Assembly: GCA_009823505.1 (NCBI GenBank)
Contig: VZQC01013826.1
Coordinates: forward strand, 200,926-264,925
Direction: 5' to 3'
DNA: 64,000 nucleotides
Source of the DNA: Rhizomys pruinosus
Lineage: Eukaryota > Chordata > Mammalia > Rodentia > Spalacidae
Shown: positions 14,049 through 24,244 of the stretch, one piece after another
How the letters are laid out: each line of letters begins with the position of its first letter
Position numbering within the stretch: the stretch's first letter is position 1
Translations under genes and position numbers: made by a program
The notes under the pieces: generated by a model
Seen by the model: the letters and a program-made list of their open reading frames with translations, nothing else
The model's database searches: none
What the model was told of the DNA's origin: nothing

Positions 14049-14841
14049 CTGTTTTTAATGGTCAGTAGCTAATAACTTTTTGAGGTATTTTGTACCTGCT
14101 GTTATTTCTATCCCCTACCTCTGGGCCTATTTCCCTTCTTGCTGATCATGGCAGCTTTGACACTCACTTCATTCTTAGCACGTGTCAGGCCCTCTGTTAA
14201 GCACTCTGCACATGGGACCTGATTCGGTCCTCAGATCTGATGTTATTATTCCCATTTTTCGGGTGAAAAAAGTGAGGCATGCTGACAGTGACCCAGCCGA
14301 TGTAGAAGCCAATGAGGCTGGCCCCGGGGTCACCTGCCTCCTGAGAAGCCTCTCCATGGCTTTACTTTGGATAGAGAAGACAGCCGTAATTGTGTCCACC
14401 CCTTTGTGACTGTCTGCAGGGACACAGAATGGTGATTTGATTAGGAAGAAAGCACAAGCCGGTGGTTGCTGCCCCAGCCACTGTGTGCTGACACCTGTAG
14501 TTGCCACTGGGGACTGTACCGTCCTTTTACAAGGCCCCAGACATTTGTTCACGTTTATCCTGCTCAATACTCAGAGCACACTTTGAACCCAAGAAACCGT
14601 GTGTTCCTCTCATCATGGAAGACTTTCACTTGTTACCACTTCAAGTATTGCTTCCTTCCCACAGCTCCAGTCCTCTCTTCTAGTACCACTAGAGAAACAA
14701 CAGTGCGTGGCCAGCTCCTCGCTGCGGTTTTACCTACTCTTCCCTGTTTCTTTGTTTCTGTGCTATCCTGTGCTATGTTTGTCTGCTCCATCTCTTCTAC
14801 TCACTGAGTCACTTGGATTCGGCTGCTGTCTTTACTATCTA
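13758..14841. other. Unannotated intron with a (CA)n tract
   Basis: Contains about 19 CA units at 14010-14047 and otherwise no recognised repeat. ORFs on both strands lack coding support. Confidence 0.45.
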
Positions 14842-15236
14842 TCCTAGTTTGCTTCTTCTTGCTGTGAGAAACATCATGGCCAAAAGAAACTTGGGGAGGA
14901 AAAGGTTTAATTTCATCTTAGAGGTTATAATCCATCATGGGAGGAGACAAGGGCCGGAGCTCAAGGCAGGAACTGAAGCAGAGACCATGGAGGCATGCGC
15001 TCACCGGCTCGCTCCCCCTGGCTTCCTCGGCTACCTTTCTGACACAGCCCAGGCCCACCTGCCCCAGGATGGCATTGCCCACAGTGGGCTGGGCCCTCCT
15101 ACATTGGCTCCCAATTAAGAGAGATTCCCACAGACACGCCCACAGGCCAGTCTGATGGGAGGTAGTTCCTCAATTGAGGTTCCCTCTTCCCAGGTGACTC
15201 TAGTTTGTGTCAAGTTGACAAACACTAGCCAGCACC
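14842..15236 (+). repeat. Rodent interspersed repeat 'X', plus orientation
   Basis: CCTAGTTTGCTTCTTCTTGC … AAGAAACTTGGGGAGGAAAA … GGCCCTCCTACATTGG … CAATTGAGGTTCCCTC … GTGTCAAGTTGACAAACA. It forms an inverted pair with 13372-13757, about 1.1 kb away. Confidence 0.75.
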
Positions 15237-16737
15237 CCATTGTTCCATGGCTGCATTTATTCACATATATTTGGCTTTTGGTAGGCCGATCCATTCTTTG
15301 CTGAAATACATCTGGCTTATTTCTCTACCTCTTTCTCTTTGTGCCCATTCCTTTCTGCTGACAGAACCTCTAGACCAGAGGTCCAGAGCCACTGAGACAC
15401 ACATACTCAGTATGCAGAGACAGCGGACCTGGGATGTAGCAGTTCTGGCAAATACATAGTGAGCAGCTGAGTCTGGCAGCATGAGGGAGGACTGAGCCTG
15501 TACCTCTCTACCCTGGGCTTGGAGGGGGTGTGAGCCAGAGCCCCGTGCACTTGGCAACAGGAACACTGTGTTCTCCCTCAGCCCCTTTCACCCCAAGCTG
15601 GGTGGTGGGTGCCTCACTTCTGCCCATAGCTTCACCCTGTGAGTCTGGCTCTCATCTCCATTTCACGTGGTGCACTTTGAGTTACCTTCCTGCTTCTGGA
15701 ACCAAGAAGCCTCACAGGCTCCAGGCTGCAGCTCAATTCACCATCGTGTTTCTGTTCTGCTTCCAGACTTCAAATACATCTTGTAGCCTCAGCCAGCAAA
15801 AGCCTCTTGTTGTTCTCTTTCATTGCAAGGTAGTGTTTCTGCCTCAACAGAATTTCAAATTCTACTAATGAGTTTGAATCAAGTGAGATGAGGTATATAT
15901 TAGCCGGGGGATGAATTGTCTAATTTTAAGCCTTCAGAGGATTTACATCCTCCTGTTTGTTGAAAATCTATTTAAGGATTACACATTAGATTCCTTTCAG
16001 GCCCATTATTTTTACAAACAGCCTGAGGGATCTAATGGTTTGGTTATCACAGATCTTCTGTGTCAGTACAAAGAATTTGGCTTCCTATGCCATGACACTA
16101 TGGAGTCAGAACCTCCACCCAGACCTTCTGTTTCAGAGGCCCCCTCAGCTAGAGAACATGGTGGATATGTTCTCACCATGTCCCAGCTCTAAGGCTGATG
16201 TTTGACTTGCATCTCATGATGTTAATCGTGGTATAATCAAACAGGAGGCTTGATGTTACCAGGCTCTAAAGGTAATCCCCGGATTACCCAGAACCCCACA
16301 CTCTGAACTACATACAGTACAGCCCTCTTCTTCCTGCCCCTGGACTTTCCTTGTCCTGCTGTCCCAAGCTGCTGTCTCTGCTCTGCCATCCCACAGTTCT
16401 ACGTCTGGACAGCGTCTCAAGCCCACCTGGACTTCCCTACTCTTTTCTCCGTCTACGTCGGCCTCACCTCTGGCAGTGTTGCCTCTCCTATGCCCCCCTT
16501 TCCTTCCTCTGAACTTCTCTCTACCATCGATTTAGCATTAGCGACTTGGCCTTGGGAATCTGCCATCTAAATTATGTGGCTTCCTTTCAATAAGCGTGAA
16601 AGTGCCTTCATATCTAAAACTGAGCAGTACATTCCATCCACCAGGATGCTGTCTCTGCTCCAGCCAAGCATCTTCAGCTACAGTCAAGAAGTTGTTCCTG
16701 CTATCTCCATTTTTCGAATGATGAAAGAGATGTTAAG
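15237..16737. other. Repeat-poor intron
   Basis: No repeat recognised. An AT-rich stretch (15880-16090) with TAATTTTAA and TTTAAGGATTACACATTAG looks unique and could be conserved; no coding signal. Confidence 0.4.
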
Positions 16738-16846
16738 CTGGGCCTGGTGGTGCATGCAGATCTCTGTGAGTTCAAGGCTGGCCTAATCTACAAAGCGAGT
16801 TCCAGGACAGCTAGGGCTACAAGAAAACCCTGTCTCAAAAAACAAG
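16738..16846 (+). repeat. B1 SINE, internally deleted
   Basis: CTGGGCCTGGTGGTGCATGC jumps straight to AGATCTCTGTGAGTTCAAGG, so about 40 bases of the usual B1 are missing. Target-site duplication AAAGAGATGTTAAG at 16724-16737 and 16847-16860. Confidence 0.95.
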
Positions 16847-17074
16847 AAAGAGATGTTAAGTGCCCACTAGCTAGAAAGTACTAGAGTTGGAACTCTGGCT
16901 ACCTGCAAATTTGTAATTCTTTTCGAGTGCAACCAAAATGGTGGAGAAACTGCTTCATCCAGATGCTGATGTGTCGCAACTGAGAGGCAGCTGCCTTTGG
17001 GGTTGGGGTATGGTGTTGAGGTCATGTGGCACTTTTCAGATGGGGAAGACAGGAGATGGAATCTGTGTGCACGG

Positions 17075-17325
17075 TAGGTATATGTGCACAGGTATGTACA
17101 TGCCTGAGGTCAATGTTGGGTGTCTTTCTTAGATGGCTCTCTGCCTTTTCTTTGTGAGAACAAGGTCTTGTGGCTTGGGGGACAACCAATGAGCATCCCA
17201 GATCCCTCTGTTCCTGTGCCTCCCCTGAGGCTGAGTTACAGGCTTGCTCCACCATGCCTGCCTTTAGTGGATTCTGGGGATCTGAACTCAAGTCTTCATG
17301 CTGGCAGGACTGATGCTTTACCTGA
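17075..17325 (-). repeat. B4A/RSINE1-type SINE, antisense
   Basis: GAGAACAAGGTCTTGTGGCT, TGAGGCTGAGTTACAGGC, CACCATGCCTGCCTTT, GGGGATCTGAACTCAAGTC; diverged. Confidence 0.65.
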
Positions 17326-17681
17326 AAAGTCAGAGGTGGAACCTCATGGACAGTCCCCAGAGTATGCCCTTAGAAGGCACTGTGGTGACCCAGACTCTTT
17401 CTGGCTTCCTGGTGGGTAGTGTGACTTTGTCTATGCTCTCTTCCACTGCTGTCATCTACCATGAGGTGATCTAGCAAAGAATGGGCCCCTGCCAGAATCT
17501 ATACTGTTAGCTGAAGCATTCTTTGCTTTATAAAGTTAGCCTGCCTCTGATAATGCATTATAGTAATGGAAGCAGGTTAAGATACCAATCATGATAAAGG
17601 AACAAAGTCAGACATGGGATCAGAATCTTAAAAAAGGGCATACGGGCCACATGTTGGCTGATTCCTGTAGTTTGCTGATTT

Positions 17682-17895
17682 CCTTTTTGATTATCTTTTA
17701 TGTGTATGAGCAGATTGTTGGCATGTAAGTGCACCATGCCATACAATGTCCATGGAAGTCAAAAGAGGGCATCAGATTCCCCTGGAGCTGGAGTTAAAGA
17801 CAGTTGTTAGCTGCCATGTGGGTGGTGGGAATGGAACCCGGGTCCCCTGCAAAAGCAGCCAGTGCTCTTACCCACTGAGCCATCTTGCCAGCCCC
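17682..17895 (-). repeat. B2 SINE, antisense
   Basis: GTGCACCATGCCATACAATG … AGATTCCCCTGGAGCTGGAG … GAACCCGGGTCCCCTGC … GAGCCATCTTGCCAGCCCC. Confidence 0.95.
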
Positions 17896-17987
17896 TGAGC
17901 TTTCTTATGCTAAGGTAGAGTCCCTTCTGGCTTGTTACGCAGCATTTAGAACATGGCGATTAAACGGTAGCAGATGAACAATGAATG

Positions 17988-18049
17988 TTGGTGGCTTGAA
18001 AGCAATATCAGCATCTCCAGAAAAGAGATGCTAATATTGCTTTCACCAA
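17988..18049. repeat. Short inverted repeat (hairpin)
   Basis: Arms at 17997-18017 and 18025-18045 are complementary at 20 of 21 positions, around the 7-nt loop CAGAAAA. Pairing may extend to 17988-17991/18046-18049 across a 5-nt bulge. In the minus-strand transcript the single mismatch becomes a G-U pair. The span is about 62 nt. Confidence 0.85.
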
Positions 18050-18058
18050 AATCTTAAG

Positions 18059-18203
18059 AGCTGGGCGTGGTGGCACAGTACCCCAGCACTTGAGAGGAAG
18101 AGGCAGGCAAATCTCGGTGTATTTGAGGCCATCCTGATCTACAAAGCAAGTTCCAGGCCAGCTGGGGCTGCATAGTGAAACCCTGTCTCCAAAACAAACA
18201 AAG
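18059..18203 (+). repeat. B1 SINE
   Basis: GAGCTGGGCGTGGTGGCACA … CCCTGTCTCCAAAACAAACA; slightly deleted near the start. Confidence 0.93.
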
Positions 18204-19431
18204 TAGAGAAAACAACTGGAAATTCCGCGGTCAGCCTGAATGCCGTCCTGCCAGAATCCTAAGTGAAGAACTCTCCTCAGGGCCAGTCAAGCAGCTTTCA
18301 CTTAGTGCGTGATCTCAAACTGGTTTATGTGCAAACCCAAGCACCTCTGAAACACTGAGAGTATCAGTACAATGCAAAATCAAATGTGCTTCACCACGGT
18401 GCCAGGGCTTTTCCTATGAACTACCTAGTTCCAGAGAAGCTACACCCCTGCCATGCCTGCCCAGGCCCTGGGTGTTCTCCAGGCTTGGAGTACCCCCACG
18501 ACTGCCCAGCCCATCAATGGGTGGATCAGAAAGGAAGAAATGGTGCTTCTAGAACATGCTGTAAGTTACTGAAGGAAAATGGCTGATGACCAAAGTCGTC
18601 CTTGTGGAAAGGTTCTCTACCCTGCTCCTGGGGTCGCATCCCAGCCTAGACTCCATGCTTCCCTCACAGACCATCTCCCGCCTCAGGCAGGGACTTCTCT
18701 GTTTCTGTTTCGTCTTTCCCATACCCCTGCATGAGGAATGTGTCCAGGAATCCTGGCCAAAACCCACCAGTTTATCACTGTGGTAATGACAGCAAGCCGC
18801 ACGCTGAGCAAATTCTGCAGTCCCTCCTCAGTTCCCTCTTTTGCCAAAACCTGTGGAGCTGCAAGATCCTGCCGATTAGAGAAACTGTTATCTGCGCGTG
18901 AAGAACGGCTGCTAGCAAGTGTAATTAGGTATTAGTCACAAGGCTGTTTTTGGAAACTTGTTCAGAGATATTGCCCTGCAAATGCCATATGGTAGGGGAT
19001 GTTAGTCAATTCCCCAAAACTGAGTATCAGTAATCACATTTTACAACCGCCTTCATTAATACCTGACAGTTTAAAGGCCCACATCTCATCCCTTAAGGGT
19101 GCCTCCTTCTAAGAATACATTTTGATGTTTGTGGAGTTTAGAGAATGCTCACTCTGAATAAAATCTTCCCTTTTTTTAGTTACTTGAGCAAGTCAAGCGC
19201 TGCAGCAAGTTCTTAACCTTCCCATTCTACCAAAGTGTCCCTGGGTTTTGGGAGAAGGTCATCAAGGGGAGCCTTGATATGCCACGTTGGATACCTACTG
19301 CAAAGAGGACTGGGATTGGGGTGGGGGGCTTTGTGGAGAGGTGTGTCGTCAGGCACACAGCCAGCAAGGCCCATGGGGGAGAGATTGGGGAGGGGATTTT
19401 CCAGGGAATGATGCAGCCAGCTTTATTTGCA
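18204..19431. other. Repeat-free intron, conserved-element look
   Basis: No SINE or L1 in 1.2 kb. 18780-19080 has retained CpGs (TCTGCGCGTGAAGAACGGCT) and TAAT-rich motifs (GTAATTAGGTATTAGTCAC). Possible regulatory element; composition only. Confidence 0.35.
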
Positions 19432-20570
19432 GGGTTTTTTATTGATGTTTTTGAGGATTTCATAAAATATATGTTGATCATTTTCAGACCCTCTCCCAAT
19501 CTGCACCCCCCCCTTTCTACCTCTCCCGCCAGATTTCAGGTACTCTGTTATATATTTTTTTAAGGCCTGTCAAGTCTACTTTGTGTCCCCAAATGCCCTT
19601 CAGTGTGGGTCTCTCCACTGGAACCTGGTTATCACAGCCTTAAAGAAAACTGACTCTCTCTCTCCCAGCAATTATCAGTTGTCAGTAGTTCCTCACTAGA
19701 ACTCTATGCTGGGATTTTGTCTGGCCTGAGCTTATGTAGGTCTTGTGCATATTGTCACCATTGCTGTGAGTTCATATGAGTAACTGCCCAGCCATCTGGA
19801 AAATTGTTTCCTTGTGGTCATCCAATACCTCTGACTCTAACAATCTTCTCACTCCTTCCCCTGTGATCTCTGAGCCTTGAGAGGCAGAAGTTTGGTATAG
19901 GTGTCCTATTCAGGGATAAACACTCTGTAGCCTCTTGTTCTCTGCAGTTGTGGGTCTGTGTGAAGAAGTTTCTCTGGTAAGAGCTGAGGGATACATTAAT
20001 CTCTGAGTATAACAATAAGCTGCTGGGAGTCAACTGAGTACTGAATAACAGTAGCAGGTTCTTCCCTGTGGTCTGTGACCTGTCCTGCCACTGGTTCCTA
20101 GGCCTGATATCAGTGTCATGTATGGGTTCCATCTTATAAAGCAGATCTTAAAGCCAATCAGAAAGTGGTTGGTTACTCATATACCATCCATGCCACTATT
20201 GCCCCAGTGGGCTTTATCTTACCAGGCCAGTTGTTACTGTAGCTCACAGGAGTCACAGTGGGGCAAGGATGATAATTACCTTTCTCAGCTCATGCAAAGC
20301 ACCTTCTAGTACTATGAAAGCTACCCAGCAGAGATGAGCGTTTGGTCTCTCCCTGTCCATTCTACAACTCATGTATGCAGTGCGACCAGTCGTAGGGTCT
20401 TACTGTGGTGTTCCAGTGGGTGACCAAAAATGGGGCAATGACCAGTGCTGTTTGAGCATCTGTGGGACCCTGATCGACAGCTTTGAAAGAGGAAGTCCAT
20501 TCTTGGCACTGGACTTTTTATTTCCTCACCTGTGGTACCCCCACAGTAGGGGCAGTCCCCCCATTATGGA
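19432..20570 (-). mobile_element. L1 3' UTR, antisense (Lx-like)
   Basis: Typical reversed rodent L1 3' UTR in order: GATTTCATAAAATATATGTT, CCTCTCCCAATCTGC, GTCAAGTCTACTTTGTG, AAAGAAAACTGACTCTCTC, TGGGATTTTGTCTGGCC, GTGAGTTCATATGAGTAAC, GAAGTTTCTCTGG. Confidence 0.92.
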
Positions 20571-20985
20571 GTAATTCTTTTAATCTCTTTTTGTACTGTG
20601 TATGTATATACTTTAAGAAGCTTCTGTAGTGGCAGCTTTACGGACGACTTTTTCCAAAGGTGTTTAGTGTTAGCTCTGGCTCCCATACTCCCTCCTCTGC
20701 CTAGTCCTCCCATCACCCACCCCATTTAACACTTCTTACTCCATTATTCCTCCTTCCCCTTTTCTATCACTGTATTCTATCTCCCCTCCCATGAAGCCTC
20801 CCCCCACATGGCCCCTTACTAGTTTCCTGACCTCTATTAATTTTCCAATTGAAGCATGCATACCTAAGGATTCAAAGCTAGCATTCGCATAGGAGGGAGA
20901 ACGTGCAGCATCTCTCTTTCTGGATCTAGGTGACCCACTTAGAATGATTATTTCCAGCTCCATCTATTTACCACAACAGGGCTTC
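20571..20985 (-). mobile_element. L1 fragment, antisense, upstream part
   Basis: Continues in the same orientation with CTCTTTCTGGATCTAGGTGA and AGAATGATTATTTCCAGCTC, matching the reversed L1 ORF2/3' UTR border. No intact frame. Confidence 0.75.
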
Positions 20986-21072
20986 TTAAAATCCTTTTCA
21001 CCTGAGAAATTTTATATGCCCTCAGTATATAGGTATATAAAATACATATACAAATCAAACATTTAATTATAA

Positions 21073-21265
21073 AAAGGCCAAACAGATGATTCAGCAAGTT
21101 AGGCACTCGCCACAAAAACCTGACAACCTAAGAGTTTGGTCCCTGGAACCCCACTTAAAGGTGGAGGGAGAGAACTGACCCCACAAAGTTGTCTTTGACC
21201 TCTATATACACTATGGTATGCATGCCCACACATGTACCATACATACGCACACAATAAAGAAACAT
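21073..21265 (+). repeat. B3-type SINE
   Basis: GGCCAAACAGATGATTCAGC … GGTCCCTGGAACCCCACTTA … GAACTGACCCCACAAAGTTG … CACAATAAAG. Confidence 0.75.
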
Positions 21266-21526
21266 GTATTGATAACAAATCACAAATAAACCTATTTTAG
21301 AGGCTAGGGAGATAGCTTAGTAAAGTGCTTGTTCTACAAGTGTGAGAAACAGAGTGGATGCCCACCACCCATGTGGAACGCTGAACAGCATGGCAGTGCA
21401 CATTTGTAATTCCAGTGCTGAGAACATAGAGACAAGCAAATCCCTGGGGCTCAGTGGCCAGCCAGAGTAGCCAAAGCAATGAGTGCCAGGTTCAATGAGA
21501 GATTTCATTTCAAAAAATAAGTGAGC

Positions 21527-21726
21527 AGGCTGGAGAAATGGCTCAGTGGTTGGGAGCATTGGCTACTCTTGCATAGGACCTGGGTTTGATTCCCAGCACC
21601 CACACGGTACCTAACAATGTCTGTAACTCCAGTTCCAGGAAACCCAATGCCCTCTTCTGACCTCCATGGCACTCACGCACCTTCCTACATGCAAGCAATA
21701 CCTGCATACGCAAAATAAAAATAATA
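21527..21726 (+). repeat. B2 SINE
   Basis: CAGGCTGGAGAAATGGCTCA … CCCAGCACCCACACGGTACC … GCAAAATAAAAATAATA. Nested in the older SINE. Confidence 0.95.
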
Positions 21727-21961
21727 GGGCTGGAGAGATGGCTCAGCAGTTAAGAGCACCAACTGCTCCTGCAGAGGACTCAGGTTCGATTCCCAGCACC
21801 CACATGGTGGCTAAGCACTGTCTTTAAGCCAGGCATGGTAGCAAACACCTTTAATCCTAGCACTTGGGAGGCAGAGGCAAGCAGATATCTGTGAGTTCAA
21901 GGCCAGCCTGGTCTACAGAGTGAGTTCCAGGCCAGCTGGGGCTATAGGAAGACCCTGTATC

Positions 21962-21992
<31 letters not shown>

Positions 21993-22003
21993 TATTTCAT
22001 AAG
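21727..22003 (+). repeat. Composite SINE: B2 head fused to B1 body (copy 1)
   Basis: A 102-nt B2 head (GGGCTGGAGAGATGGCTCAG … CCCACATGGTGGCTAAGCAC) ends at TCTTTAAG (21821-21828). It passes directly into a B1 body (CCAGGCATGGTAGCAAACAC … CTATAGGAAGACCCTG) and an (AAT)n tail (21961-21990). The junction is identical in position to the copy at 36075. Confidence 0.9.
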
Positions 22004-22110
22004 AAAATAAGTTGGAGAGGGTTTGAAAGAGACACTCGAAAGTCTACTTCTGGCTTCCATATGCACATATATACGTGCATACATATACATACACACAATT
22101 TGTTTTTAAG

Positions 22111-22595
22111 TGATTTTGGTATGCATATAATTTTACCATTCATTAAAAACAAAAGCAGATTTTCTCACTAATGAGATGGATGTGCTTGTTTATTTTTACA
22201 TAGAGAATTATTAAGGCGGGGCTGCATTTTTGACGCTGCAGGACACAGAGCATCTTCAGCATTTTCCAGAGTTGATCAGTGTTTTGACTTTATAATCATC
22301 CATGTTGAGAATGCTGTTTAGCATAAATACATAGTACAAACAGCAGAAATATATTTAAGGACATTTCAGAAACAGAAACTCTATCCTAATCCCAAGCCAA
22401 AATTACTTTTTATGGAACTCAGGTCAACTATTCAGTCATCGTTTAGTTTTGTTTTTTTCTAATGAAGCATTCTAACACAAACAATCTGAATATTCACTGC
22501 TCTGATGATTAATGTTGAGGAATGCCAGTGGGGAAATATTAAAAGTCTTTACTTTCTATAATTAAAACATGTTTCTATAAGCATAGAAAACTTTG
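22111..22595. other. Repeat-poor AT-rich intron
   Basis: No recognised repeat or exon. Confidence 0.4.
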
Positions 22596-22750
22596 AGCTG
22601 GGCGTGGTGGTGCACACCTTTAATCCTAGTGCTTGGGATGCAGAGGCAGGCGTATCTTTGTGAGTTCAAAGCCAGCCTGGTCTACAGAGTGAGTTCCAGG
22701 ACAGCTGGGGCTACAGGGAGACCCCGTCTCGAGAAAGATTTAAAAAAGAG
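22596..22750 (+). repeat. B1 SINE
   Basis: AGCTGGGCGTGGTGGTGCAC … CCCCGTCTCGAGAAAGATTT. Target-site duplication TAGAAAACTTTG at 22584-22595 and 22751-22762. Confidence 0.97.
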
Positions 22751-23410
22751 TAGAAAACTTTGTATGCATAGGGAAGAAATTGCAATTCCTCACAAGCCAA
22801 GTCCCCACCTTCAATGCAGTCCCACCCTCCCCAGTTAGAACTGGGGTCAGTTTTCACACAGGTCCATTCTTGGTTCCCTCTCTGTGTATGACTGTCTACG
22901 GTAACGACCATTGGAAGGCAATGAGCAGATGTGCAGGTGCCCAATGGTCCTCTCCTTGGATCCCCATATGTCTGAAAGCAATGGCCCCTGAGGGGTTGCT
23001 GGAAAATTGACTATACTTAACCCAGAGAGAACGATGGAAAGGGTTCTCTCTGCCAACCAGGAAGACTACTTTCCTATGCCAATCCAGAAGTCAAGGGAAG
23101 CAGGCGTCAGCTCCCCAGGAGTAATCTCTTCCACACAGCTTCACACTGTGGCATAACTGAAGGCTAGAGAATGGGTCCATTCTTTAGAAGGGACTCCTGA
23201 GATGGTATTGGGCTGAGTGAGTTCCACCATACTTCCCGAGGTGACATTATGATGGTTCCTTAGAGCTCTCCAGAAAGACCAGATCTTCTGTGAACACTTG
23301 ACTGTCAGCTCATCTTCATGATACAGGGAGGCAATGAAGTTCCCAGGTTCCTCAGAATCCTCCAGGCCCTGGTCACGTGTCCCACACAGGAGATGCGATA
23401 GACAGCACAG

Positions 23411-23572
23411 AGATTTTTTTTTTTTTTTGGTCTTTTTGAGACAAGGTCTCCCCGTAGCCCCAGCTGGCCTGGAACTCACTATGTAAACCAGGTTGGCCTT
23501 GAACTCACAGAGACCCACCTGCCTCTGCTTCCCAAGTGCTGGGATTAAAGGTGTATGCCACTGTGCCTGGCA
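23411..23572 (-). repeat. B1 SINE, antisense
   Basis: Poly(T), GGTCTTTTTGAGACAAGGTC … GCCACTGTGCCTGGC. Target-site duplication CAGCACAGAGATTTT on both sides. Confidence 0.97.
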
Positions 23573-23798
23573 GCACAGAGATTTTAACAAGTAGGTTGAA
23601 GTTCAGGACACAAGCTAACCCAAGGTTACTGTTTCACCTGGGCCTTAAAATTTAAATCATGAGATTTTAGAGACAAAGGATACTGGGAGACCACTGAATT
23701 TCAACTTCCATCATGGTAGAAATTCTCACTGTAACAGCCCAAGAGAACATGGTCTTCCCTGGTGCTTTTGGGAATCAATCATGGTTGGACAGGAAGGT

Positions 23799-23944
23799 GG
23801 AGTCCATGGGACAATTTAGTCATGCGGAGGCAACACGCCCTGAACGCTGTTTCTTCTTCATACTGAGCTTCGGAGTCCATGGGACGATTTAGTCACGTGG
23901 AGGCAGCACGCCCTGTACACTGTTTCTTCTTCACACTCAGCTTC
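23799..23944 (+). repeat. 73-bp tandem duplication
   Basis: Two head-to-tail units start GGAGTCCATGGGAC at 23799 and 23872. Both contain GGAGGCA(A/G)CACGCCCTG and CTGTTTCTTCTTCA. They differ at several sites, so the duplication is not recent. Confidence 0.9.
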
Positions 23945-24178
23945 CAACTTGGCCTTCCTTTGATTTGACTTCCACACCCACCTATCTGAAAATGAGACAA
24001 AATAAATCTGTTCTCTCTGTCACTCCTCAGTGATCCAGGCAGCCACCATCCCAACTCATCCTCTCCCTCCTCGTCTTTTCTTCTTTATCAAAATATCTCA
24101 GGTCGCCTTAACCTGTCCCTCTCCTGTCACATCTTCTGAATAGTTTCTCCATATGTGTACACATATATATGTATGGTT

Positions 24179-24200
24179 TTGTGTGTGTGTGTGTGTGTGT
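24179..24200. repeat. (TG)n microsatellite
   Basis: About 11 units, next to a G-run. Confidence 0.9.
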
Positions 24201-24244
24201 AACTGGGGGGAGGGGATTAATGTCAGGTATCCTCAGTCACTCTT

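Larger units (their letters stand above)
21300..22110 (+). repeat. B4A/RSINE1-type SINE split by two insertions
   Basis: Left part 21300-21521 (GGCTAGGGAGATAGCTTAGT … CAGTGGCCAGCCAGAGTAGC … TTTCAAAAAATAAG). The right part resumes at about 22005 (AATAAGTTGGAGAGGGTTTG … CTACTTCTGGCTTCCATATG). The B2 and composite SINE in between split it at AAAATAAGT. Confidence 0.75.
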
